Source: Daejeonella rubra (GTDB lineage: Bacteria > Bacteroidota > Bacteroidia > Sphingobacteriales > Sphingobacteriaceae). Taken from it: 61,945 nucleotides of DNA. Positions 1-6,706 of the stretch are shown here, piece after piece (position 1 is the stretch's first letter; each line of letters starts with the position of its first letter). The position numbers were made by a program, and so were the translations under genes. The stretch covers positions 1-61,945 of the forward strand of contig NZ_FNHH01000023.1 of assembly GCF_900103545.1 (NCBI RefSeq), written 5' to 3'. The notes beneath the pieces are model-generated. The model was given only the letters and a program-made list of their open reading frames with translations, ran no database searches and had not been told where the DNA came from.

Positions 1-312
1 CGAGGGTTTGGTAAGTGTCTTGCAATGTGATGTTCGGTTGAGTAAACACAAAGCAACTCTTTTTTTATTTATCCCCCAAGAATTATGCTTGATCCGGAAT
101 CTGATTAATAATTACCGTCATCTCGAATATGCGAAGCATAATTAGTAGTTAAAAACAACTATGACGCATGGAGAGATCTGTTGATCATAAAATTGCTTTT
201 ATTAATGAGATTCCTCTTCGTACCTCATTAGGAAAGACATTTGCTCAATAATACCCTTCTGAAACATCGCTGGTGCACGCGTGCCGCTTGTACCTCACTT
301 ACAAACAGAAAT
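1..312. other. intergenic stretch, possible worn dispersed repeat
   Basis: No convincing gene is visible. Roughly 112-240 contains pieces (a 'gtcatctcga' start, 'gagagatctg' in the middle, 'gagattcctc' later) that resemble the dispersed palindromic intergenic repeats seen in many Bacteroidota genomes, but the inverted arms have decayed. The resemblance is from memory and was not tested against a database. Confidence 0.3.
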
Positions 313-383
313 CCTTAAAACAAAAAAAGCTACCCACTTTACGTGGATAGCATTTTAACTGGCGGAGAGTTAGGGATTTGAAA
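313..383 (-). repeat. partial second copy of the tRNA-Ser 3' end plus its terminator
   Basis: This stretch repeats 489-559 almost base for base at an offset of 176 bp. Read on the minus strand it contains the last 24 nt of the tRNA-Ser gene (CCA at 360-362) and about 47 nt downstream, including the terminator hairpin (gctacccac / gtggatagc, 329-352). Similarity fades after 383, where the T-loop base has already changed (gatttgaa instead of gattcgaa). The form is that of a tRNA 3'-end duplication, as left by a tRNA-targeting integrative element or by unequal recombination. No integrase lies nearby. Confidence 0.8.
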
Positions 384-422
384 CACAGATCCCAAAAGGG
401 GGAGGCTTCATTTAAAATGCTG

Positions 423-441
423 AATCCTCCGCGGGAGGATT
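423..441. other. perfect hairpin between the tRNA repeats
   Basis: AATCCTCC and GGAGGATT are separated by 3 nt and followed on the plus strand within 8 nt by a T-rich run (448-460). A second perfect hairpin (CTGCATC, TTT, GATGCAG) lies at 469-485. Both sit in the roughly 105 bp between the two tRNA-derived repeats. The first could terminate plus-strand transcripts. No gene is seen to use it. Confidence 0.45.
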
Positions 442-488
442 CTACGCTTTTTTTGTTTTTTGGCTCCCCTGCATCTTTGATGCAGTCG

Positions 489-559
489 CCTTAAAACAAA
501 AAAAGCTACCCACTTTACGTGGATAGCATTTTATCTGGCGGAGAGTTAGGGATTCGAAC
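489..559 (-). repeat. tRNA-Ser 3' end and terminator, intact copy of the direct repeat
   Basis: This is the partner of 313-383. It overlaps the 3' 24 nt of the complete tRNA-Ser gene and the terminator downstream of it. See the tRNA entry. Confidence 0.8.
500..533 (-). terminator. terminator of tRNA-Ser
   Basis: On the minus strand a stem GCTATCCAC / GTGGGTAGC with a 5-nt loop is followed by a run of eight T. It lies 3 nt beyond the CCA end of the tRNA. Confidence 0.8.
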
Positions 560-625
560 CCCAGGAACCTATAACAGTTCAACAGTTTTCAAGACTGCCG
601 CAATCGACCACTCTGCCAACTCTCC
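536..625 (-). tRNA. tRNA-Ser (anticodon UGA)
   Basis: The 90-nt class II tRNA has an acceptor stem GGAGAGT / ACTCTCC, discriminator G and an encoded CCA (536-538 complement). The anticodon stem GCAGT/ACTGT carries the loop CTTGAAA, giving anticodon TGA. A long variable arm and the T-loop GGTTCGAATC follow. All serine tRNA features are present, so it is probably functional. A terminator follows directly. The 3' end is duplicated at 360-383. Confidence 0.95.
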
Positions 626-736
626 GCTGCAAAAGTACAAACTCAGTCTCAAACTGCAAACCAAAATGCTTTTTTTTTGAATTATTCGACCTAACTCACA
701 GAAAGTGAATGAGAAAGAGTTGAAAATATTAAAAAA

Positions 737-1726
737 TTAGTGCTTTTGTTCCAGTTTTTCCTCAACTGGAGCTGATTTAAAACTGTTGAACTTAGGCTTT
801 ATGATCTTGATGCTCCTTTTAGAAAGGTCTATGCTCGCATTTAATTCAAAGCCAACCAATATGATCAGAGAATTAAGGTAAAGCCAGATCATTAACACGA
901 TCAGCGTACCAATGGAGCCATATAGTTTGTTGTAATTACCGAAATTGTTGATGTAATAAGAAAATCCCCAGAAAGTAAAAACTGCAAGAATGGTTGCCAT
1001 CCATGATCCGGCACTAAAAAACTTCCATTTTTTAGCATTTGCAGGTCCATAGCGATATAATAATGAGATGGTTACAAAATACACCGCGATCAGAATTGTC
1101 CACCTTCCGAGATTAATAACATATAACCAGAAGGAATCTTTAAAACGAAGTTCCGTTTTTAAATATTCAAAAACATATTCACCGATCGTCATAATAACCA
1201 AACCAAAAATCAGAGCAAAAGAAATCAAAAGCGTTAAATATATTGCGACAAGCCTTTGTTTTACCCAGGAACGGGTCTCAGTGATCAGTGAAGATTTATT
1301 GAATGCTTCCATAAGTGTATTAATACCATTAGTCGCAAATATCAGGGCAAAGACAAAACCGAAGGACAACAGCTTTGAATTTTGGTTTTTTACAATATCC
1401 AATAAGGTAGTATTCACTGCTGCATATGCCTCAACTGGCAAGATCAAAGCGATCAGGTTCATTAACTGATCCTGAAAATTATCTATCGGCACATATGGAA
1501 TTAATGTGAACAAAAATATGATGGCCGGAAAAATGGCCAGCATGAAATTGTAGGAAAGTGATGATGCCTTATTGATCAATTCATCCTTGCCGATTTCCTG
1601 AAAGAAAAATGAAGCAACTGTAAATAGGGGCAAAGGACTAAACCCAGGCAATATCATCACCTTCGTCCATTCAACGAACAAAAAATATGGCTTAAATCTT
1701 AAAAGTACTTTATGAAGCCAGTTCAT
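737..1726 (-). CDS. YihY/BrkB family inner-membrane protein
   Basis: This is a 329-aa polytopic membrane protein of the YihY/virulence factor BrkB family (once called RNase BN in error). Several hydrophobic segments span roughly residues 60-290. The segment 'TNGINTLMEAFNKS', the 'YRYGPANAKKWKF' loop and the closing 'YLNSLIILVGFELNA' are typical of the family. The biochemical role is not established; a transporter- or permease-like function is assumed for relatives. It is the last gene of a minus-strand run that starts with the PASTA gene at 4291, 9 nt after the thioesterase gene. The charged C-terminal tail is short. Confidence 0.9.
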   Translation of the reverse strand: MNWLHKVLLRFKPYFLFVEWTKVMILPGFSPLPLFTVASFFFQEIGKDELINKASSLSYNFMLAIFPAIIFLFTLIPYVPIDNFQDQLMNLIALILPVEAYAAVNTTLLDIVKNQNSKLLSFGFVFALIFATNGINTLMEAFNKSSLITETRSWVKQRLVAIYLTLLISFALIFGLVIMTIGEYVFEYLKTELRFKDSFWLYVINLGRWTILIAVYFVTISLLYRYGPANAKKWKFFSAGSWMATILAVFTFWGFSYYINNFGNYNKLYGSIGTLIVLMIWLYLNSLIILVGFELNASIDLSKRSIKIIKPKFNSFKSAPVEEKLEQKH

Positions 1727-1735
1727 TTAATAAAC

Positions 1736-2143
1736 TTAATTAAAGTAAGGTCTTAGTTTGTCAAGAAAATCTGTTGAAGGCAGACAGGGTCTGTTCTTAA
1801 CCTTATCTATAAATACGAGTGTCGTCTCACCGATATGTATTAAATCTTCTTTTTCGTTAAAAAGTTCATAACGGAAGTGAATTCTTACAGATGGCATTTT
1901 TTCAATGATCACTTTCACAGTGATCTCTTCATCGTACAAAGCAGGCTTTATATATTTACATTTCATTTCTGTTACTGGCATAATAATACCTGAATCTTCC
2001 ATTGATTTATAGGTCATATCCAGACTTCTGAGCATTTCAACCCGGCCAACTTCAAAGAATGCAGCATAGTTACCATAATACATATATCCCATCTGGTCGG
2101 TTTCAGCATATCGAACCCGTATTTTTGTGGTATTGCTAAACAT
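1736..2143 (-). CDS. acyl-CoA thioesterase, 4HBT (YbgC/FadM) hotdog family
   Basis: This is a 135-aa single hotdog-fold protein. The N-terminal 'RVRYAETDQMGYMYYGNYAAFF' region is the family's active-site strand and helix, with the catalytic Asp in ETDQMG and the N/Y positions after it. It should hydrolyse a short or medium acyl-CoA in the cytoplasm; the substrate cannot be told from sequence. Its ATG overlaps the mltG stop by one base (TAATG), so the two are probably translationally coupled. A distant relative of the same fold is at 5479-5901. Length is normal. Confidence 0.88.
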   Translation of the reverse strand: MFSNTTKIRVRYAETDQMGYMYYGNYAAFFEVGRVEMLRSLDMTYKSMEDSGIIMPVTEMKCKYIKPALYDEEITVKVIIEKMPSVRIHFRYELFNEKEDLIHIGETTLVFIDKVKNRPCLPSTDFLDKLRPYFN

Positions 2144-3198
2144 TATTTTTTAATATTTCGTTCATTTAGAGCCTGCTGAAATTTCTTTGCATTGATCAAA
2201 TGTTGGGAAAGTGTAGATGCATAGTTATGGTAACCTGAGAAATCTTCTTTAGCGCACATATAAATGTAATCATGCTTCTCATAGCTGAGCACTGCATCAA
2301 TTGCATTGATGCTTGGCATGGAAATAGGACCTGGAGGAAGGCCGGTATTCAAATAAGTATTGTATGGAGAATTGATTCTTAGATGCTTATTTAAAACCCT
2401 TCTTATGGTGAAATCGTTTGCTGCGAAAATAACTGTAGGATCTGCTTCAAGTCGCATTCCTTTTAAAAGCCTGTTCATATATAAACCTGCGATTCTTGGC
2501 ATTTCTTTATCATTCAAAGCTTCACCATCAACAATTGAAGCAAGGATACTAACTTCAATCGGCGTAAGGTTAATATTTGCAGCCTTCGCCTTTCTATCCG
2601 CATTCCAGAATTTAACGTACTCTTCATGCATTCTTATGAAGAATTTCTCTGCATCCGTATTCCAGTAGATCTCATATGAATTAGGGATGAACATGGTATA
2701 CACATTATCAGTATTGAAGCCATATTTTTGGACAAACTCAGTAGAATCAAGCAATTTTGAAATGGAGACGGAATCAGATTCGATCTTTTTTGAAACCATC
2801 CCCGCCAGGGTATGCTTTAACCTGACATTTTGAAAAGATATCTTTACCGCTTCCTGATTTCCTGCTTTCAGCATATTGATAAAAGTCCGATTACCCATTC
2901 CCTTAGTAAGGCGATATCTGCCTGCTTTTACCTTTCCAGCATATTCCATATTCTGTGCTGCATTATAAAAGGAAATTGAATCCTTAACTACATTATCTGA
3001 TTTAATGTTTGCATAAACATCATTAAAGTCAGAGCCTGTTTTAATATATAGATATTCTATACTTCCGGTAACGTTGGGCTTGAAATATTTCAGGTAATAA
3101 CTAATGCCGGTTCCGGCAAGTATTACAATCAAAAAACCACCAAGTGCCAAAAGCATTTTAGCTTTAAAACTTAACTTATTTGTCTTTTTTTCCACCAT
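2143..3198 (-). CDS. mltG: endolytic murein transglycosylase MltG
   Basis: This 351-aa protein has an N-terminal membrane anchor (residues about 15-35), a LysM-like middle region and the YceG/MltG catalytic domain. The signature 'ILASIVDGEA' followed by 'MPRIAGLYMNRL' and 'LEADPTVIFA' corresponds to the family's active-site strand; the Glu in DGEA aligns with the conserved acidic region. The E. coli form reads IVEKE, so this is a variant typical of distant homologues. MltG cuts nascent peptidoglycan strands at the outer face of the inner membrane and sets glycan length. Neighbours PASTA protein and ddl also concern the cell wall. Confidence 0.92.
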   Translation of the reverse strand: MVEKKTNKLSFKAKMLLALGGFLIVILAGTGISYYLKYFKPNVTGSIEYLYIKTGSDFNDVYANIKSDNVVKDSISFYNAAQNMEYAGKVKAGRYRLTKGMGNRTFINMLKAGNQEAVKISFQNVRLKHTLAGMVSKKIESDSVSISKLLDSTEFVQKYGFNTDNVYTMFIPNSYEIYWNTDAEKFFIRMHEEYVKFWNADRKAKAANINLTPIEVSILASIVDGEALNDKEMPRIAGLYMNRLLKGMRLEADPTVIFAANDFTIRRVLNKHLRINSPYNTYLNTGLPPGPISMPSINAIDAVLSYEKHDYIYMCAKEDFSGYHNYASTLSQHLINAKKFQQALNERNIKK

Positions 3199-3222
3199 TC
3201 TATTTTTGCAGATATATTATAT

Positions 3223-3525
3223 TTATAAATCTAATCGTCTGATAGCCAGTATTCCACCGGTTAAATTTCTAACATTATTAAAGCCATGACTAACTAATGT
3301 CCGCCGGGCAGTTTCACTTCTTAGTCCCCGTTGGCAAATAACTATGATCTCGCTATCCTTTTCATATTCAAGATCATCAGCTTCAGTTAACAGCTTTCCC
3401 AAAGGTATATTATCACCGCCAAGATTAAATGTTTGATATTCAAGTACTTCCCTTACATCTATAATTTTAAATGGTAAAGGTTCTATGTTTCGCACTTTAA
3501 ATTCAGCAGCAGAAATGTCTGTCAA
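3223..3525 (-). CDS. single-domain rhodanese-like sulfurtransferase
   Basis: This is a 100-aa rhodanese domain. 'IIDVREVLEY' near residue 21 is the entry motif and 'CQRGLRS' at 64-70 is the six-residue active-site loop with the nucleophilic Cys64. A catalytic Cys followed by RGLRS fits an active sulfur-carrying enzyme rather than an inactive domain. The sulfur acceptor is unknown. The gene starts one base after the PASTA stop and is followed by mltG after 24 nt, so it is in the same minus-strand operon. Confidence 0.9.
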   Translation of the reverse strand: MTDISAAEFKVRNIEPLPFKIIDVREVLEYQTFNLGGDNIPLGKLLTEADDLEYEKDSEIIVICQRGLRSETARRTLVSHGFNNVRNLTGGILAIRRLDL

Positions 3526-3526
3526 A

Positions 3527-4291
3527 TTAATTCCCTCCTTTAAGTACTATATCAATAGGTGTACCAATACTAACCTTATTCAGTGTATCACTTATTGCAG
3601 GGAACTGACTGACAACTTTGGCATTAACAGTATCAGAAGATCCATCGAAACTAATATTACCAAGCATTAACGATGATCCAAGCAAGGCCATCCTGGCTTC
3701 ATTCAGGTTTAGACCCAATAAATTGGGAATGTCAACTTCACTTGCTCCCAAACCATCTCCAAGAATAAGATCAATACGTGATCCTTTAGGTATTTGCTGA
3801 CCCTTATTTATAGTATTCCCACCAAAAACAGCCTCCAATATCACATCTCTGGCAACATCCGATCTGTAAGTGGTGTCACCTACTTTTAATTGGTAATTAT
3901 TGAGTATAGAACGTACTTCCAGAAATGTTCTGCCCTCAATATCGGGAAACTTAATATTAGGAGCATCTCTGGTTACAATCAGGTAAATAGTCCTGTTGGC
4001 CTTAACGTTTGTGTTCGGATCAGGATCCTGCTCCACAATGATACCAGGTGTCTGATCAATCATATAAATAGAGTCATTTATCTGATATCTTAGACCTTGC
4101 TCTTCAAGTAACTGAATTGCTTTAGCAATGGGTAAACCTTTAAGTTTTGGAACCGGCATTCCCTCGCCATGGTGCGTATAAAATCCAAGGCTGTAAAAAA
4201 GGAATAATAAGAAGGCAAAAATTGATCCGATTGCTATAAGGAGATTTTTACGAAAGGTCTTGGTCCGTAAGTATTCAATAAATTTACTCAT
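3527..4291 (-). CDS. membrane-anchored PASTA-domain protein
   Basis: This 254-aa protein has a short basic N-terminus, one transmembrane helix at about residues 17-34, then three PASTA repeats (beginning near 'MPVPKLKGLPIAKAIQLLEEQG', 'IKFPDIEGRTFLEVRSILN' and 'VDIPNLLGLNLNEARMALLG'). PASTA domains bind muropeptides or beta-lactam-like ligands. No kinase or penicillin-binding domain is fused, so the protein probably senses or tethers peptidoglycan outside the inner membrane. It is first in the minus-strand operon with mltG and faces the divergent ddl gene. A predicted promoter and a 14-bp palindrome lie about 90 bp upstream. Confidence 0.9.
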   Translation of the reverse strand: MSKFIEYLRTKTFRKNLLIAIGSIFAFLLFLFYSLGFYTHHGEGMPVPKLKGLPIAKAIQLLEEQGLRYQINDSIYMIDQTPGIIVEQDPDPNTNVKANRTIYLIVTRDAPNIKFPDIEGRTFLEVRSILNNYQLKVGDTTYRSDVARDVILEAVFGGNTINKGQQIPKGSRIDLILGDGLGASEVDIPNLLGLNLNEARMALLGSSLMLGNISFDGSSDTVNAKVVSQFPAISDTLNKVSIGTPIDIVLKGGN

Positions 4292-4378
4292 TATATGCAG
4301 GCTTTTATTTCAGAGATGAATGGTATGATTAAATAGAACTAAGGTTAACTATCATTTTGGTTATTGCCGGATAGATAA

Positions 4379-4392
4379 AGGCATTAATGCCT
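4379..4392. promoter_or_regulatory. 14-bp perfect palindrome, candidate operator
   Basis: AGGCATTAATGCCT is a perfect palindrome directly abutting the predicted -7 box of the PASTA operon (4393-4400), so it would cover the predicted transcription start. A dimeric repressor site is a reasonable reading, but no regulator gene is nearby. Confidence 0.45.
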
Positions 4393-4400
4393 CAAAAATA
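4393..4400 (-). promoter_or_regulatory. predicted -7 box of the PASTA-mltG operon
   Basis: On the minus strand this reads TATTTTTG, a match to the Bacteroidota -7 consensus TAnnTTTG. No clear -33 TTTG is seen. Transcription would start near 4388, giving a leader of about 95 nt. Confidence 0.45.
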
Positions 4401-4442
4401 ATCCAATTTAAACAATATCGAAGATAAATATTAGCTGGCTTT

Positions 4443-4472
4443 ATTGTTCAATTGTTTTAAAATTTATCTTTG
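4443..4472 (+). promoter_or_regulatory. predicted ddl promoter, very close to the start codon
   Basis: ATTG (4443-4446) and TATCTTTG (4465-4472) are separated by 18 nt and match the -33/-7 Bacteroidota promoter. The last G is only 5 nt before the ddl ATG, so the mRNA would have little or no leader. Confidence 0.6.
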
Positions 4473-4477
4473 AGCCT

Positions 4478-5473
4478 ATGAAAAGGAATATAGCATTGGT
4501 TACAGGCGGATTTACCGGAGAATCTGTTGTTTCATTCAAGAGCGCTGATTTTGTTGAATCTCAGATAGATAGAAATAAATACAATATATATAAGATCGTT
4601 ATTTTAAAAGAAGGCTGGTATTTTATGGATGCTGATTCTGTGAAGTATTCGGTTGATAAAAATGACTTTTCTATTTTAATAAACAATACCAGGATCAATT
4701 TTGATGCAGCCTTTATTATGCTGCATGGCTCTCCGGGTGAAGATGGAAAGCTACAGGGTTATTTCGACTTGCTTGATCTTCCGTATACAAGCTGTGATGC
4801 GCTTACCTCATCGCTGACCATGAATAAAGGCTATTCAAAAGCTATTGTTGATGGGATTCGTGACCTTCATATTGCACGATCCATCCAATTATTTGAAAAT
4901 TCAGCTGCGGCAGAAAAAGAATTGTTAACCAATCTGGCACTTCCTTTATTTATTAAACCTAATAATGGCGGAAGCAGTATTGGAATGAGCAAAGTAAAAA
5001 CTGCCGATGAGCTTCCTGCCGCACTTAATAAGGCATTTAATGAGGATGCTCAGGTTTTGGTTGAAGAGTTTGTTCAAGGCCGTGAATTTTCTATTGGAGT
5101 ATATAAAAACAGTAAAGGAATTCAGGTATTGCCCGCAACTGAAGTGATACCATCGAATGATTTTTTTGATTTTGAAGCAAAGTACACCCCGGGTGCTACC
5201 GAGGAAATTACTCCTGGCAGAATGACTGAGGATGAAAAATCAAGAGTAGAACGTATTGTTTCTGATATTTATCTGAAATTGAACTGTAAGGGAATGGTTC
5301 GGATAGATTACTTTCTTCAGAACGAAACTTCAAACTTCTATTTCATAGAGATCAACACAATTCCAGGTCAAACAGCACAGAGTTTTATACCACAACAAGT
5401 TCGTGCTGCAGGATTGAACATCAGCGAGTTTTACGGAGATTTGATTGAAATGGCTTTGGAAAGCAGGAGCTAG
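4478..5473 (+). CDS. ddl: D-alanine--D-alanine ligase
   Basis: This is a 331-aa ATP-grasp ligase that joins two D-alanines for the peptidoglycan stem peptide in the cytoplasm. The N-terminal 'IALVTGGFTGES' loop, 'LHGSPGEDGKLQGYFDLLDLPYT', the ATP-grasp 'LFIKPNNGGSSIGMSK', and the Mg-binding end 'FIEINTIPGQTAQS' are all present. The family usually has GHGEDG or GxxGEDG at the second site; here SPGEDG is intact. The start is fixed because beta-strand 1 begins at residue 4. Length is normal. Confidence 0.96.
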   Translation: MKRNIALVTGGFTGESVVSFKSADFVESQIDRNKYNIYKIVILKEGWYFMDADSVKYSVDKNDFSILINNTRINFDAAFIMLHGSPGEDGKLQGYFDLLDLPYTSCDALTSSLTMNKGYSKAIVDGIRDLHIARSIQLFENSAAAEKELLTNLALPLFIKPNNGGSSIGMSKVKTADELPAALNKAFNEDAQVLVEEFVQGREFSIGVYKNSKGIQVLPATEVIPSNDFFDFEAKYTPGATEEITPGRMTEDEKSRVERIVSDIYLKLNCKGMVRIDYFLQNETSNFYFIEINTIPGQTAQSFIPQQVRAAGLNISEFYGDLIEMALESRS

Positions 5474-5478
5474 GCTTA

Positions 5479-5901
5479 TCAGATTGAATATTTCAGGATC
5501 ATTTCATCAGAAACCTTTACACTTTTGCCAGTACTGATGTCGATCATGATGTAATCAAACCAGCCATCACAAGCTACCTTGCCAGTTTTTAGAATTTTGA
5601 TCTCAAATTTTACTCTGCATCCTTTAGAGTTAATGCTTTCTATTCCGGTTAGTACTGAAAATCTGTCGCCAAGTCCCATAGGACGTTTATAATCGACAAA
5701 AGCAGATCGTACAACCCAGCCAAATCCCTGGCTGAGAAATTCCTCCATTGGCATTTTGTAGAATGTTTCCATTTGCTCATACCTGGCGGCCAGCACATAA
5801 TCAAAATAAGTGCTGTTATGAACATGATTGAACATATCTATATCATCAGGCCTGACTTTGAATTCGCTAGTGAACTGGCTGTACTTAATTGGATTTTCCA
5901 T
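5479..5901 (-). CDS. acyl-CoA thioesterase, 4HBT family
   Basis: This is a 140-aa single hotdog domain. 'VRPDDIDMFNHVHNSTYFDYVLAARYE' is the conserved first helix region, with Asp and Asn at the catalytic positions (D..xxxNHVxN). It is closer to the acyl-ACP/acyl-CoA thioesterase type with the NHVNN-like motif than to the YbgC-like paralogue at 1736-2143. The substrate cannot be told. It converges on ddl with a 5-nt gap and ends a single-gene transcription unit whose upstream spacer is repeat-rich. Confidence 0.88.
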   Translation of the reverse strand: MENPIKYSQFTSEFKVRPDDIDMFNHVHNSTYFDYVLAARYEQMETFYKMPMEEFLSQGFGWVVRSAFVDYKRPMGLGDRFSVLTGIESINSKGCRVKFEIKILKTGKVACDGWFDYIMIDISTGKSVKVSDEMILKYSI

Positions 5902-5947
5902 TGAGGCGAAATTCGCGCTAAATTGTGAGAAAAGGAAATATTCTGGA

Positions 5948-6010
5948 TGAGGGGTATGAGGTATGAAGTAAGAGGTATGAGGTAGGAAGTAAGAGGTGGG
6001 AAGTATGGGA
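5948..6010. repeat. imperfect purine-rich tandem repeat
   Basis: This is about 60 bp of short units built on 'gaggtatgaagtaa' and 'gaggtaggaagtaa', with spacing of about 14 bp broken by half units. No coding sense. It lies just upstream of the thioesterase gene. Such G/A-rich repeats are often variable in length between strains; that is an expectation, not an observation. Confidence 0.75.
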
Positions 6011-6085
6011 TTTTAAAAATTGATTGTTTTTTATAAACCAAGCATTCCTAAGTAAAATATATATTATGAATAATCCAATTTCGGC

Positions 6086-6168
6086 TTAGGGATAGAAGCG
6101 AAAATCCTTTTGCAAAGCAAAAGATTGCAGCGCATAGCCCGGCCAGGCTACCGCCGGGCAAACCCCCA
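6086..6168. repeat. structured intergenic element with two hairpins
   Basis: 'ttagggatagaagcg' is followed by a hairpin at 6103-6126 (AATCCTTTTGC / GCAAAAGATT), the link 'gcagcgcata' and a second hairpin at 6137-6159 (GCCCGG / CCGGGC), then 'aacccccaaat'. The arrangement and wording resemble a dispersed element often seen between genes in Sphingobacteria and Flavobacteria genomes. This is recalled, not searched. GC content is clearly higher than in its surroundings. Confidence 0.6.
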
Positions 6169-6230
6169 AATAAAAAACCTCAATAATATTCACGGATGAA
6201 TTAAATAATATCCGATACTGTGATTCATTC

Positions 6231-6261
6231 TTTGAAATTAACTGATAAACTTCTATCTTTG
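6231..6261 (+). promoter_or_regulatory. rpsO promoter
   Basis: TTTG (6231-6234), 19 nt, then TATCTTTG (6254-6261) is a full match to the Bacteroidota sigma-A consensus. Transcription would start near 6266, giving a leader of about 40 nt before rpsO. Confidence 0.8.
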
Positions 6262-6305
6262 CAGCTAATTGTTTATTTATTAACAGCTTTAATATTATTC
6301 ACGTA

Positions 6306-6584
6306 ATGTATTTAAGTACAGAGTACAAGGCAAACATTTTTGCCAAGCACGGAAAAGGTGCAACAGACACCGGTTCTGCAGAAGGACAGGTAGCATTATT
6401 TACCGCACGTATTGCTCATTTAACCGGGCATTTGAAAAAAAACAAGAAGGATTTTTCTACACAATTATCTCTTCAGAAACTTGTAGGTAAACGCCGCGCC
6501 TTGTTAGCTTATCTTTTCAAAAAAGATATCAACAGGTATCGTGCTATTATCAAAGCATTAGAGTTAAGAGATATTATAAAATAA
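6306..6584 (+). CDS. rpsO: 30S ribosomal protein S15
   Basis: This 92-aa protein binds the central domain of 16S rRNA early in 30S assembly. 'HGKGATDTGSAEGQVALFTARIAHLTGHLKKNKKD' and 'VGKRRALLAYL' are the S15 hallmark, covering the DTGS and RR RNA-contact residues. The start at ATG 6306 gives the usual N-terminus. It is followed by a terminator and pnp, the classic rpsO-pnp order. Confidence 0.97.
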   Translation: MYLSTEYKANIFAKHGKGATDTGSAEGQVALFTARIAHLTGHLKKNKKDFSTQLSLQKLVGKRRALLAYLFKKDINRYRAIIKALELRDIIK

Positions 6585-6603
6585 TCTTAGCAAAATTTTG
6601 CGA

Positions 6604-6636
6604 AGCCATCCTCAATATGCGGGATGGCTTTTTTAA
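6604..6636 (+). terminator. terminator between rpsO and pnp
   Basis: The stem AGCCATCC / GGATGGCT has a loop of about 10 nt and is followed by TTTTTT. It should end most rpsO transcripts, leaving pnp partly on read-through or its own promoter. Confidence 0.8.
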
Positions 6637-6706
6637 TTAAAAAAATAAAAATCAATATAAAAGAAGATGTGCTCTAAAGAGGAAAAGTACGTCGCAAACA
6701 AAGCAA

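Noticed and set aside
5948..6010. CRISPR array
   Set aside because: The repeats are short, imperfect and without spacers; there are no cas genes in the window.
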